A stretch of 41,020 bases of DNA from Verrucomicrobiota bacterium (GTDB taxonomy: Bacteria > Verrucomicrobiota > Verrucomicrobiia > Limisphaerales > SIBE01). Below the pieces are notes generated by a model. That model was not told the DNA's origin. It saw only the letters and a list, made by a program, of their open reading frames with translations, and did not search any database. Below, piece by piece: positions 27,820-36,964 of the stretch. The stretch is taken from assembly GCA_016190065.1 (NCBI GenBank), contig JACPRI010000421.1:1-41020 (forward strand), given 5' to 3'. The translations under genes and the position numbers were made by a program. The stretch's first letter is position 1. Every line of letters begins with the position of its first letter.

Positions 27820-28920
27820 TCAACGGGGATATGCGGCTGAGGTGGGGAAGAGGTGATCTTGCGGGACGATTTTCCTGGTCTTCTGCCGGCTACTCGACCA
27901 GAAGAATTTCACCGAGGCGGCGCCCAGATTGTTGTAGTATTCCAGTTTCAAATCCACTTTTTGTCCTGCCACCAGGGAGATCACTCCCCGCTTTTCAACC
28001 GGTCCGTCGTGTTCGGTCCAGTCATTGATGACGAGGCGACCATTGACCCAGAGTCGGACTCCATCTTCGGCCACGGTGCTGAAGGTGTGTTCCTCACTGA
28101 AGGCTGGCAGCACCTGACCGGTCCAGCGCACCGAGAACGTGCCCGGCCTGATGATTTCTGGCTTTGGGGTGGTTCCCCAGGTGAAATCGATGACGGCATT
28201 GGTTTCGGTCAGCCGCAGATTCGTCAGATCAATGTTATCGAAATACTCGGCCTTCAAGCCCCAACCTCGTCCGCTGGTACGGATGGTCACCGCGGCCTTG
28301 TCCGGCGTGCCGAGCTGGGCCGGGAGTTGATCCGGAGTAAACACGACGCCGGCTGGCAAGGGGAATTGCAGTTGGATCGAATCGGTCGTGATTGTCTGGG
28401 ACGGCGGCAACACCGTGAGGGCACCTCCCAGACGCAATTTCGCGTTGGCATTGCCGCGGTTTTGCAGTTTGCCACGAGTCGCAATTGGTCCGATTCCCAA
28501 CTGAATGTAAAACGTTTTGTCGGACTGGGCCTGAGCGCTGGGCAGGATCCGGATGGCAAACGACTTGTCCGTTTCTTCGCCTCCCACCCAGGTCAAGACG
28601 CCCTCGGTCTGAGAATAGTCTTGGCCGCTGAGCGCGGTGCCGTCGATGGTGTGGTAGCTGAGGGTCGTTCCTGCGCTCAGACCAGTTCCGGTGGACCGAG
28701 TGACGGTGACCGTGATCGCGCCCTGAGCCGCGTCCACGGAATAACTGGCGGCGTTAAATTGCACGGTGCTCATGGTCTGCGCTTGTAATGGCGACAGAAC
28801 TGGCTCGTAACACCCGAGCATCCAGATAACCAGGAGCGCCGGTCGAAAACGATGAAGCGGAACTGCCTGAAGGTCTGTCACCGGTTGCTGCTCCCAGTCC
28901 GGATGTTTTGGTTGAGGCAT
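27820..28920 (-). CDS. Secreted protein with Calx-beta-like and PA14 domains
   Basis: From ATG 28920 about 366 residues (the ORF opens at 28968). A hydrophobic stretch PALLVIWMLGCYEPV followed by PLQAQT suggests an unusual signal peptide with a long N-terminal region. Residues about 50-140 are Calx-beta-like (VQFNAASYSVDAAQGAITVT, LTWVGGEETDKSFAI). The C-terminal half is a PA14 domain: GLKAEYFDNIDLTNLRLTET, FSVRWTGQVLP, FSTVAEDGVRLWVNGRLVIN and VDLKLEYYNN. PA14 domains often bind carbohydrates or accompany glycosidases and adhesins. No enzyme domain is present. It diverges from trpS. Confidence 0.82.
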   Translation of the reverse strand: MPQPKHPDWEQQPVTDLQAVPLHRFRPALLVIWMLGCYEPVLSPLQAQTMSTVQFNAASYSVDAAQGAITVTVTRSTGTGLSAGTTLSYHTIDGTALSGQDYSQTEGVLTWVGGEETDKSFAIRILPSAQAQSDKTFYIQLGIGPIATRGKLQNRGNANAKLRLGGALTVLPPSQTITTDSIQLQFPLPAGVVFTPDQLPAQLGTPDKAAVTIRTSGRGWGLKAEYFDNIDLTNLRLTETNAVIDFTWGTTPKPEIIRPGTFSVRWTGQVLPAFSEEHTFSTVAEDGVRLWVNGRLVINDWTEHDGPVEKRGVISLVAGQKVDLKLEYYNNLGAASVKFFWSSSRQKTRKIVPQDHLFPTSAAYPR

Positions 28921-29104
28921 AGGCACGAGTGTCTGAATGGAAACCACGGTACAAAACGGACTGATCACCAGATCCTAAGCCTTGATTCTACTGTTGGCGC
29001 AGAATCGACGCAACGAGAAATCGGCACGCGACGTCAACGCCGTGTCTGGAGAGAAACCATTTCCTCCTTTGCTGAAACCCGGGTTCGCGGTTACTTTCCG
29101 CGCC

Positions 29105-30070
29105 ATGCGAATTTTATCGGGCATCCAGCCGTCCGGCGCGCTGCATCTTGGCAATTATTTCGGCATGATGAAACCCGCTGTCGAATTGCAGGACCAGGGC
29201 GAAGCTTACTACTTCATTGCCAATTACCACTCGATGACTTCGCTCTTCGACGCGGAGGAACGCAGGAAGAACACTCTCGACGTGGCGCTCGATTTTCTTG
29301 CCTGCGGACTGGACCGGAAGAAGTCGGTTTTTTTCCGGCAGTCCGACGTGCCCGAAGTCACGGAATTGACGTGGCTGCTGGGCACGGTGACGCCGATGGG
29401 CTTGCTGGAACGTTGCCACAGCTACAAAGACAAAATCGCCAAGGGCATCAGTCCAAGCCATGGCCTCTTCTCGTATCCGGTGCTCATGGCGTCCGACATC
29501 TTGATTTACGATTCGAATGTCGTGCCGGTGGGCAGGGATCAAAAGCAGCACGTCGAAGTCACGCGCGACATTGCGATCAAGTTCAACGAGCAATACGGCA
29601 CAACCTTCGTGATTCCCGAACCCCGCATCCGGGATGAGGTCGCGGTCGTGCCCGGAACCGACGGCCAGAAAATGAGCAAGAGCTACGGAAACACGATTGA
29701 GATTTTCGGCGAGGAAAAGGCCATTCGGAAAAAGATCATGAGCATCGTGATGGACAGTCGTCCCGTGACCGAGCCCAAACCGGACGCCGAAAAGAACCTC
29801 GCGATTCAATTGCTCAAACTGGTCGCGCCCGAACCGACGGCGAAAGAGATTGAGGAGCGCTTAAGGGCCGGCGGTTTCGGTTATGGCGATCTGAAAAAGA
29901 CGCTTTTCGAGCACTATTGGAATTACTTTGCGGCCGCGCGCGCGCGCCGCGCCGAGCTCCAGGCCAATTTGGATTACGTTCACCAGGTTTTGAGCGAGGG
30001 CGCTGCCAGAGCGAGATCGATGGCTCAAACTGTCCTAACGCGAGCGAAGCGGGCGAGCGGGCTGGATTGA
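29105..30070 (+). CDS. trpS: Tryptophanyl-tRNA synthetase
   Basis: Class I enzyme that charges tRNA-Trp. The ORF track starts at 28982, but ATG 29105 begins MRILSGIQPSGALHLGNYFG with the HIGH-type motif HLGN at residues 14-17, giving 321 residues, close to the usual 330. SDVPEVTELTWLLGTVTPMG, PVLMASDILIYDSNVVPVGR and DQKQHVEVTRDIA are typical of the active site. GTDGQKMSKSYGNTIEIF holds the KMSKS loop. The gene meets the hydrolase gene tail to tail with one base between the stops. Confidence 0.97.
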   Translation: MRILSGIQPSGALHLGNYFGMMKPAVELQDQGEAYYFIANYHSMTSLFDAEERRKNTLDVALDFLACGLDRKKSVFFRQSDVPEVTELTWLLGTVTPMGLLERCHSYKDKIAKGISPSHGLFSYPVLMASDILIYDSNVVPVGRDQKQHVEVTRDIAIKFNEQYGTTFVIPEPRIRDEVAVVPGTDGQKMSKSYGNTIEIFGEEKAIRKKIMSIVMDSRPVTEPKPDAEKNLAIQLLKLVAPEPTAKEIEERLRAGGFGYGDLKKTLFEHYWNYFAAARARRAELQANLDYVHQVLSEGAARARSMAQTVLTRAKRASGLD

Positions 30071-30071
30071 A

Positions 30072-30833
30072 TCAGCGCGAGTGCTTGAGGAACCACTCGT
30101 AGAGCTTCGGATTGTTGTAAGCTTCCGTCCAGGAGTCGTGACCCGCTTCGGGATAAACGGTGAGTTCGACTTCCTTGGCGCCGGCGCTTTTCAATGCGCT
30201 CACCATCCGCTCCGATTCCGACACTTTAACCAGTGTATCTTTGCCGCCGTGAAATGCCCAGACCGGAAGGGACCTTAGCGCCGGGGCTTTTGAACGGCTG
30301 GCCAGCAGGACGTCGATAATCTCCCCGCCGCCGCAGATCGGCGCGATGGCGGCGAATCGATCCGGATGCGAAATACCCAGACTCCACGTGCCATAGCCGC
30401 CCATGCTCAGGCCGGTCAGATAAACGCGCTTCGGATCGACTTTGTGTTTCTTCATGACTTCGTCCAGCAGCGCCAGTAACGCGTCATTCTCCCAGCGCTG
30501 ATTGGATGGACACTGAGGAGACACGAGGATGAAGGGGAAATCCGGTTTGTCTTTCACGATCTTCGGCGGACCGTGAAGGGTGACCTTGGCGATATTGGTC
30601 CCGCGCTCGCCGGCTCCGTGAAGGAACAGCATGAGCGGCCAGCGTTTGGTTCCCCTGGCCTGATAGTCTTTCGGCAGGAACAAAAGATAATTCAGCGCGA
30701 CTTTCTTTTTGACGGTGCGCTCGAACTTCAGCGCTTTCTGGTTCGTAATGGGCATATCGTCTTGGCTTCGCGTGGTGGAACTGGCCAGTCCGGACAGACA
30801 GACCAGGGCAAGCATCAATCTCGTTGTTTGCAT
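30072..30833 (-). CDS. Secreted alpha/beta hydrolase (esterase/PHB-depolymerase-like)
   Basis: From ATG 30833 the protein has 253 residues and a signal peptide, MQTTRLMLALVCLSGLASS. The fold follows the dienelactone hydrolase/prolyl oligopeptidase-like esterase plan. WPLMLFLHGAGERGTN contains the oxyanion-hole HG. YLTGLSMGGYGTW has nucleophile S143, WAFHGGKDTLV has D199 and PEAGHDSWTEAY has H232. The substrate is unknown; carbohydrate esters and polyesters are typical for such exported enzymes. It diverges from the HD-domain gene with a 131-base gap that may hold both promoters. Confidence 0.88.
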   Translation of the reverse strand: MQTTRLMLALVCLSGLASSTTRSQDDMPITNQKALKFERTVKKKVALNYLLFLPKDYQARGTKRWPLMLFLHGAGERGTNIAKVTLHGPPKIVKDKPDFPFILVSPQCPSNQRWENDALLALLDEVMKKHKVDPKRVYLTGLSMGGYGTWSLGISHPDRFAAIAPICGGGEIIDVLLASRSKAPALRSLPVWAFHGGKDTLVKVSESERMVSALKSAGAKEVELTVYPEAGHDSWTEAYNNPKLYEWFLKHSR

Positions 30834-30964
30834 GGCGGTTTGTGGGGGAGTTGATAAGGGAACCAACAACTATGTGGCAAGCGGCAAGTCTGCTGTTGAG
30901 ACTCGACAATCCGGCGGTCTGTCGCCCATCATACGCGCGCATCCTTCAACCGAAAGCCATTCTC

Positions 30965-31528
30965 ATGACGCGCGACGAAGCCTGGAATTTGCTGAACGAA
31001 TACACCAAATCCGAGTCTCTGCTCAAACACGCCCTCGCCGTCGAAGCGGCGATGCGGCATTACGCGGCGCATTTCGGCGAGAATACCGATCTCTGGGGAA
31101 TCACCGGATTGATCCACGATTTCGATTACGAGCGCTGGCCCAACCCACCCGAACACACGCGCGAAGGCGCTCGCATTCTTCGCGAGCGCGGTCTGGACGA
31201 AGAGATCGTCGGCGCGATTCTTTCGCACGCGGAATGGAACCAGGACCAGTACCCTCGCGACCGCCCAATCCGGAAAGCGCTGTTTGCCGTCGATGAATTG
31301 TGCGGATTCGTCACGGCCGTGGCTTACGTCCGCCCGGAAAAGCTCGCCGGGATGTCCGCCAGCAGCGTTCGGAAAAAGATGAAGCAAAAATCTTTCGCGG
31401 CTGCCGTGAAAAGGGAAGACATCGAAAGCGGCGCGGCTTTGCTCGGAATCGCGCTTGACGATCACATCAACCACGTCATTGCCGCGATGCAACGTGTCGC
31501 CGAGCAGCTTGGCTTTCCGGCCGTCTAG
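30965..31528 (+). CDS. HD-domain phosphohydrolase
   Basis: 187 residues from ATG 30965 (the ORF opens at 30824, outside the domain). The HD metal ligands are visible: H22 in LLKHALAVEAAM, H51-D52 in GLIHDFDYERWP, H64 in PPEHTREGA, H88 in AILSHAEWN and D110 in AVDELCGF. This H...HD...H...H...D order is that of small HDIG-type hydrolases acting on nucleotides or phosphate monoesters. The substrate is unknown. No signal peptide or extra domain is seen. Confidence 0.88.
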   Translation: MTRDEAWNLLNEYTKSESLLKHALAVEAAMRHYAAHFGENTDLWGITGLIHDFDYERWPNPPEHTREGARILRERGLDEEIVGAILSHAEWNQDQYPRDRPIRKALFAVDELCGFVTAVAYVRPEKLAGMSASSVRKKMKQKSFAAAVKREDIESGAALLGIALDDHINHVIAAMQRVAEQLGFPAV

Positions 31529-31887
31529 GCCGCAAGAGGTGCCTGGGGATCGTGAACTCTCTGGAGTGCGCCGCTGTTTCTATCGCCCCTTCCGGGGCTG
31601 AGGGCGCTGTCGCTCTGTTCCCACGGCTTGCGCCGTGCGCTACAGTCTTGCGCCACTCCGTGGCTGGTTTCGGAGTTCATTTTCAAAAGCTCCAAATGCC
31701 GAGTCCCAAGAAATTGAAAATCCACGATGCCAGGGAAGGCACTTGCTGCTTCCGTCGTCGAAGGCGACTGGTTTGCGGATTTTGCCTCCCCACCAGGTGT
31801 GCGAGCAAACGCACGCTTGTCCTCGGCGTTCCAATCGTGTATAGAGCCGTTGTTTCGTTCACCAAACGCACTACGAAAGGCAATCCT
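31529..31887. other. Gene-free leader region of the second pseudopilin
   Basis: The ORF track extends the pseudopilin back to 31552, but that part has no family sequence. It contains a GC-rich repeat-like stretch near 31585-31650 (CGCCCCTTCCGGGGC and CACGGCTTGCGCCGTG, both palindromic) and, closer to the gene, a promoter at 31817-31845. A Shine-Dalgarno-like AAAGG lies 8 bases before the ATG at 31888. Confidence 0.6.
31817..31845 (+). promoter_or_regulatory. Sigma-70-like promoter for the second pseudopilin
   Basis: TTGTCC, a 17-base spacer and TATAGA, about 42 bases before the ATG at 31888. Each box matches 4 of 6 consensus bases. Confidence 0.45.
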
Positions 31888-32778
31888 ATGTGGCTCGAAA
31901 GACCCAATTCCCAACAGCGGCGCTCCTATCCTACCTCTCGTCCCGAACATGGTTTCACCCTGATCGAACTTCTCGTCGTCATCGCCATCATCGCCATCCT
32001 GGCCGGGATGCTTCTTCCGGCGATGAGCAAAGCCAAAGCCAAAGGCCAGGGCATCGCCTGCATGAACAACACCAAGCAGTTGATGATGGGTTGGAAAATG
32101 TACGTGGACGATAACAACGATAAACTGCCGTTCGCGTATGCGCCCGAAGACAAGTCGAACCCCAATTATCCTTTCGCCTGGACCCACGGGATTCTCGACT
32201 GGTCCAACGGCAACTCCCAGAACTGGGATGTCGATAACACGCTGAAGAACGGCGCAATCTGGCCATACGTGGGAGGTTCGCTGTCGATTTACAAATGTCC
32301 CGCCGATAAATACACCGTCACACCGACGACCGGGCCTTTCAAAGCGCAAGCGGTCCAACGCTGCCGGAGCAATTCCATGAACTCCTGGATGGGCATGAAC
32401 CAGGGGGACTGGACCTGGTTCGGCGGGCCGGAATTCCGCAAGTACACCAAGATGTCCGACGTGGTTGATCCCGGTCCGAGCATGACGTGGGTTTTGGTTG
32501 ATGAACATCCGGACAGCATGAACGACGGTTTCTTCTGTGTGGACATGAACGGTTATCCCAACCCGGCCCAAGCCAAGCTCCCGGATATTCCGGCGAGCTA
32601 CCACAACGGCGCCTGCGGATTTGCTTTCGCGGACGGCCACTCGGAAATCAAGAAGTGGCGCGACAAACGCACGATGCCTCCGGTCAAGAAGGGAAGCCTC
32701 CCCGGCGCCAGTCACGGCAATCCGCCCAATCCAGACGTGCTCTGGCTCTACGAGCGGACCACGCGCAAATACAAATAA
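31888..32778 (+). CDS. Prepilin-like pseudopilin with H-X9-DG motif
   Basis: 296 residues from ATG 31888, chosen because AAAGG lies 8 bases before it and the leader MWLERPNSQQRRSYPTSRPE is basic and ends in [18 protein letters not shown]. The +5 Glu and LPAMSKAKAKGQGIACMNNT are standard for the class. The C-terminal motif is YHNGACGFAFADGHSE, an exact H-X9-DG. Several Trp, Asn and Asp-rich stretches such as WMGMNQGDWTWFGGPEF suggest a surface-exposed globular part. It is probably processed by a prepilin peptidase and exported; the actual role is unknown. A strong terminator follows 26 bases after the stop. Confidence 0.92.
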   Translation: MWLERPNSQQRRSYPTSRPEHGFTLIELLVVIAIIAILAGMLLPAMSKAKAKGQGIACMNNTKQLMMGWKMYVDDNNDKLPFAYAPEDKSNPNYPFAWTHGILDWSNGNSQNWDVDNTLKNGAIWPYVGGSLSIYKCPADKYTVTPTTGPFKAQAVQRCRSNSMNSWMGMNQGDWTWFGGPEFRKYTKMSDVVDPGPSMTWVLVDEHPDSMNDGFFCVDMNGYPNPAQAKLPDIPASYHNGACGFAFADGHSEIKKWRDKRTMPPVKKGSLPGASHGNPPNPDVLWLYERTTRKYK

Positions 32779-32803
32779 ATAAGGCGGATCGGAATCGACA
32801 AAG

Positions 32804-32831
32804 AAGAGGCCGGACCCGCGTCCGGCCTCTT
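32804..32831. terminator. Bidirectional hairpin terminator
   Basis: A perfect 12-base stem AAGAGGCCGGAC / GTCCGGCCTCTT with a 4-base loop CCGC lies between the convergent pseudopilin and LamG genes. T-richness after the stem is modest on the plus strand. Confidence 0.8.
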
Positions 32832-32847
32832 GGTGTGTTCGCTGACT

Positions 32848-35800
32848 CTAATTCTTGATTCGCCCGAAGAGAACCGCTGTCGGTGGTTTGAACGTGTATG
32901 GGCTCGCTGCTCCGGGCACGTCCTGCCACGGACCGGTCACGGTCACGGCCGACTGCAATGTGCCTCCTCCGGTCCATTCAATCGTAATGCTGCCATCAGC
33001 ATTCTTCGTGTATTTGGTGAATTTCGCCGCGGTCACCACGACCGGTTGGAGCTGATCGGGCGCGGTCCCTTGAGCGAGCTTGGCAACCTGTTCGGCCGTG
33101 AGCGCGCTTCCGAACACGGCAAAATCGTCGATCATACCGTGCAGGCTGTTGTTGCCGCCCGGTTCGGCCCCCATGACGAACTCGGTGAAGTCGGTCGGCA
33201 ACGGCGAAGTGTTTGTTCCTTCGAGGAACACTTTTCCGTCGATCCAGATTTGCTTCTTCGAGCTGTTTTTCACGAAGGCGAAGTGGTGCCAGGCGGTGAA
33301 ATCAAAAGCGGCATCGAACGTGTCGATGCTCGCGTTAATGCGCTGAGTCGCGGTGTCGCAACAACCCGCCGTGTCAAAATAGACATTATTGTTGCCCCAA
33401 GGAGTGTGCGCCTGGAAGCCGCGCTGGGTCCCTGAACTGGAAGGTGAGACCATCCAGAAGGCCGAGCTGTTGGCCACGTCCGCGAGCTTCACCCAAATCG
33501 AAACGCTCATACGGTCCGCCGCAGAGGCCGCGTTTAACCATACGGCGTTCGTGACGCGAACCAGTTGTTGCGCGCTGTCCGGGCCGAAATCCATGGCCCG
33601 ATCACTGCCCTGGCCCGATCGCCCGCCTCCAGCCGCCGTGAAGGCCGCGCCGTTCTCGAGTTTGCCTGAGAATTTGTGCAGCTTGTCCAGCGTCCGGTCG
33701 GCGACGCTCGCATCGTTGAAATCCCACCAGGCGATCAAATTCACTCCGCCCGGGGTGGCCGGCGTGCTTTTCGCATCGGCCGGGGAAGTTTCCAGCATGA
33801 CTTCGGCGCCATCGGCCACCAAATCGCCATCCGTATCCCTCAGCAACGGATGGGTGCCCGCGTCCGTTGCGCTGAGGAACCGGCCCGTGTTGGTTTCGGC
33901 GCCGTCTTTGAGTCCGTCGCCGTCAGTGTCTGCGTTCAATGGGTCGGTCCCGGTGTTAGTGGCGCTGACCCAAAGTCCCGAGCTGGTTTCCACGCCGTCT
34001 TTGAGACCATCGGCGTCCGTGTCTGCATTCTTCGGCTCGGTTCCCCGCTGATATTCCACCAGATTTGTCAAACCGTCTGCGTCGGCGTCGAGCGCGGCGT
34101 CCGCTTTGTCCTGTTTGTTGAGTCCTTTGCCATCCTCCCACGCATCGGGGATGCCATCGCCGTCCGTGTCCGCCTCCAGCGCGTTGGGGAGCGTCCCTTC
34201 GGCGAGCTTCAGAATGAGGGACGCGTCCAAAGCGCTGGCGAACACGGCAAAATCATCGATCATGCCGTGCAGGCTGTTGCTCAAATCACCCGCCGCGCCG
34301 ATGAAGAGCTCGGTGAAATCGGCCGGCAACCGGGACGTGTTTCTCCCTGACAAGAACAACTTGCCATCGATCCAGATTTCCTTGGTCGTGCCGTTCTTCA
34401 CGAAAGCGAAGTGGTGCCATTGCGAGAAGTCAAAATCCGGGTTGAAGGTGTCGATGCTGGCGTTGATGCGCTGGGTCGCCACGTCACAGCAGCCGGCGGT
34501 ATCGAAGTAAAGATTGCGGTTGCCCCAGGGAACGTGAGCTTGAAAACCGCGCGCCGTTCCGGAACTGGAAGGTGAATTCATCCAGAAAGAAGAAGTGTTG
34601 GCCACATCTGTCAACTGCTGCCAAAACGCAATCGTCATCTTATCACCCGCCGAGGCCACGTTGATCCATTGGGCGCCCGCAACGCGCACCAATTGCCGGG
34701 CGCTGTCCGGGCCGAAATCCATCGCGCGGTCGCCCGACCGTGCGGTCCGGCCCCCTTGGTCCGCAGAATAAACCGCTCCGTTCTCCAGCGTGCCGATGAG
34801 GCCGTGGATTTTGTCTGAGGTTTTTTCCGCCACGCTGGCATCGTTGAAATCCCAATACGCAAGCAGGTTCACGCTGCCCGGCTTGATGGGAACGCCACGC
34901 GTGTCGATTGGCGAACTCCCCAGAGTAACTTCCGCGCCGTCGGCGAATCCGTCTCCGTCAGAATCCTTCAAGACCGGATTGGTGCCCGTGTCGCTCGCGC
35001 TGGCGAATTTTCTCGTGTTCGTCTCGACGCCGTCTTTCAAGCCATCGGCGTCGGTGTCCGGAGTCAGCGGATCCGTGCCCGTGTTCGTGCCGCTGACCCA
35101 GACAAGGGTCCCGGTCTCGACGCCGTCCTTCAGAGTGTCGCCATCCGAGTCGGCGTTTTTCGGATCGGTGGCTCTTTGGTACTCTTGAAGATTGGTCAGG
35201 CCGTCGCTGTCCCGATCCAGAGCGGCGTCGGCCTTGTCCGATTTGGCGAACCCGTTGTCGTCTTCCCACCAGTCCGGGATGCCATCGCCATCGGCGTCTT
35301 TATCGAAGGCCACAGGCAGTGCGCCTTGGGCGAGCGTCGTGATGTGGGATTGATCCAGAGCGCTGGCGAAAACGGCAAAGTCATCGATCCATCCCCGGGT
35401 GTTGGCGCCGCCGTCGCCGGCCGCGCCAATGAGAATTTCCGAAAAGTCCGTCGGCAAGGGCGAGGTGTTTTCGCCTTCGAGAAACAGAGCGCCGTCGATC
35501 CAGATTTGTTTGGTGGACGCCTTTTTCACGAAGGCGAAGTGATGCCACTGCATGAAATCAAAGTTGGCGTCCAGGGTGTCGATGTTGGCGAAAATGCGCT
35601 GCGTGCCGCCGTCGCAGCAACCGGCCGTATCGAAGTAGATATTTCGGTTCCCATACGGAACGTGCGCCTGGAATCCGCGCAGGGTTCCGGAACTGGACGG
35701 CGAATTCATCCAGAACGCCGAGCTGTTGGCGGCGACGACGAGCTTTTGCCAGAAAGCAACCGTGACCTGATCTCCGGCGGCGGCCTTGTTGAACCAGCCG

Positions 35801-36111
35801 GCATTTGAAACGCGGACAAATCTTCGGGCGGCCGTGGTGCTGAGGTCCAGAGCGCGATCCCCGGCCTGGCTGGTCCGTCCGCCTTTGTCGGCCGAATAGT
35901 TCGCGCCGGTTTCCAGCGTGCCGACAAAACTGTGCAGTTTGTCCGGCGCTCTTTTCGCGGTGCTCGCGTCGTTGAAGTCCCAATACGCGACGAGTTTCGC
36001 GGCTCCGGCAGCCTGGCCGAATGCAGTCGCCTGAGTGAGAGTGAGGAGGGTTGCAAAAGTTGCTACGCAAATTGCGCGCGTAGCCCGTTGAGAATGGAAT
36101 TTGGCGTTCAT
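32848..36111 (-). CDS. Giant secreted protein with three LamG/TSP3 modules
   Basis: 1087 residues with a signal peptide (IC­VATFATLLTLTQATAFGQA region, residues about 13-33). Three copies of a LamG/concanavalin-like domain follow. Each starts LVAYWDFNDAS or a close variant, contains FWMNSPSSSGTLRGFQAHVP and YFDTAGCCD, and ends in DDFAVFASALD. The first two are each followed by calcium-binding thrombospondin type 3-like repeats (DADGDGIPDWWED, DSDGDTLKDGVETG, DTDADGLKDGVETN). The third is followed by a short C-terminal domain, ITIEWTGGGTLQSAVTVTGP, common in Verrucomicrobia. The LamG copies share the pair CC in AGCCD. The role is probably adhesion or polysaccharide binding at the cell surface. 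No catalytic domain is seen. Confidence 0.9.
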   Translation of the reverse strand: MNAKFHSQRATRAICVATFATLLTLTQATAFGQAAGAAKLVAYWDFNDASTAKRAPDKLHSFVGTLETGANYSADKGGRTSQAGDRALDLSTTAARRFVRVSNAGWFNKAAAGDQVTVAFWQKLVVAANSSAFWMNSPSSSGTLRGFQAHVPYGNRNIYFDTAGCCDGGTQRIFANIDTLDANFDFMQWHHFAFVKKASTKQIWIDGALFLEGENTSPLPTDFSEILIGAAGDGGANTRGWIDDFAVFASALDQSHITTLAQGALPVAFDKDADGDGIPDWWEDDNGFAKSDKADAALDRDSDGLTNLQEYQRATDPKNADSDGDTLKDGVETGTLVWVSGTNTGTDPLTPDTDADGLKDGVETNTRKFASASDTGTNPVLKDSDGDGFADGAEVTLGSSPIDTRGVPIKPGSVNLLAYWDFNDASVAEKTSDKIHGLIGTLENGAVYSADQGGRTARSGDRAMDFGPDSARQLVRVAGAQWINVASAGDKMTIAFWQQLTDVANTSSFWMNSPSSSGTARGFQAHVPWGNRNLYFDTAGCCDVATQRINASIDTFNPDFDFSQWHHFAFVKNGTTKEIWIDGKLFLSGRNTSRLPADFTELFIGAAGDLSNSLHGMIDDFAVFASALDASLILKLAEGTLPNALEADTDGDGIPDAWEDGKGLNKQDKADAALDADADGLTNLVEYQRGTEPKNADTDADGLKDGVETSSGLWVSATNTGTDPLNADTDGDGLKDGAETNTGRFLSATDAGTHPLLRDTDGDLVADGAEVMLETSPADAKSTPATPGGVNLIAWWDFNDASVADRTLDKLHKFSGKLENGAAFTAAGGGRSGQGSDRAMDFGPDSAQQLVRVTNAVWLNAASAADRMSVSIWVKLADVANSSAFWMVSPSSSGTQRGFQAHTPWGNNNVYFDTAGCCDTATQRINASIDTFDAAFDFTAWHHFAFVKNSSKKQIWIDGKVFLEGTNTSPLPTDFTEFVMGAEPGGNNSLHGMIDDFAVFGSALTAEQVAKLAQGTAPDQLQPVVVTAAKFTKYTKNADGSITIEWTGGGTLQSAVTVTGPWQDVPGAASPYTFKPPTAVLFGRIKN
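33100..36020. repeat. Triple in-gene repeat with 1128-base period
   Basis: The same sequence CGGCAAA(A/G)TC(A/G)TCGATC occurs at 33117, 34245 and 35373, exactly 1128 bases (376 codons) apart both times. Equal spacing means no net insertion or deletion between modules, pointing to fairly recent duplication or selection on module length. Limits given are approximate. Confidence 0.85.
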
Positions 36112-36220
36112 GGGAAACTGGTTCGCTTCTTCCTTACCGGCCGGAGGGGAGAAAGTAAATCCAAAACTCCCGAAAATGCCCCTAGAATGTCTGAAATCTC
36201 CAGGAATCGAAGGAATCTCG

Positions 36221-36955
36221 TTAAGGGAGATTCTCGTGCGCGGCGGCTCGGGGTTTCGGAACTCGGCAGGCGCCTCCTCGCCTGGCTAAAGCCCGAGCGC
36301 GATAAATCACAAAGCTCCAGATCAAAAGCACCAGAGCACTGGTAAGAACCGTGGCCTGGTACGCGAAGAGGAGGAAATCGTAGAGGCCGTGCAGACTCAT
36401 TGCCAACAGAATGCAGCCCGTCACCCACAGGACTCTTCTTGTCCCGCGCGGAACGCACAATCGAGCGTGTGCCATCCCGAATCCCCAGACGGCCCCGAAG
36501 AGCGTGTGGGTCAGAGGCAGAGTCGCCGTGCGAGCCAACTGTTCCCAGAGCGGCAAACCAGGCAGATGATAGAAGTTCTCCAAACTGGCGAAACCGAGCG
36601 AGACCGCCGCGGCATACACAAAGCCGTCGATCAATTCATCATACTCGGTCCAGCGAAAAATCACCAAAGACGCCACCAGAATCTTGGCGCCTTCTTCCAC
36701 CGGGCCGATGAGCATGAAGCAGAACCACGCCTTCCAGGCGCGGCTCCCGGTTTCCACGTCCGGCAATCCCATCCGTTCGGTCGCGGTGAAAAAAAGGAAG
36801 GCGAGCGTTCCCGCGACGATTCCGAGGAGAAAAGCGGACAGCAAGCGTTTGCGCGGCTCCGGATGCGCGCGGTCTTTGAGATCGACGTACTGCATCCAAA
36901 AGACGGCGCTGGCGAGCACCAAACCCAAGATCTGCCATGTGCCTTTGATCGGCAT
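36221..36955 (-). CDS. PrsW-like intramembrane metalloprotease
   Basis: 244 residues with about 7-8 hydrophobic segments. The PrsW family motifs are present: E87-E88 in IGPVEEGAKILVA, E126-N127 in GFASLENFYHLPG, H150 in LPLTHTLFGAVWGFG and H189 in MSLHGLYDFLLF. PrsW of Bacillus cleaves the anti-sigma factor RsiW; other members are less known. No sigma or anti-sigma gene is next to it. A broken DUF3999-like gene lies directly upstream on the same strand. The basic C-terminal tail ARRGGACRVPKPRAAAH is probably cytoplasmic. Confidence 0.85.
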   Translation of the reverse strand: MPIKGTWQILGLVLASAVFWMQYVDLKDRAHPEPRKRLLSAFLLGIVAGTLAFLFFTATERMGLPDVETGSRAWKAWFCFMLIGPVEEGAKILVASLVIFRWTEYDELIDGFVYAAAVSLGFASLENFYHLPGLPLWEQLARTATLPLTHTLFGAVWGFGMAHARLCVPRGTRRVLWVTGCILLAMSLHGLYDFLLFAYQATVLTSALVLLIWSFVIYRARALARRGGACRVPKPRAAAHENLP

Positions 36956-36964
36956 GCCTTCTCT

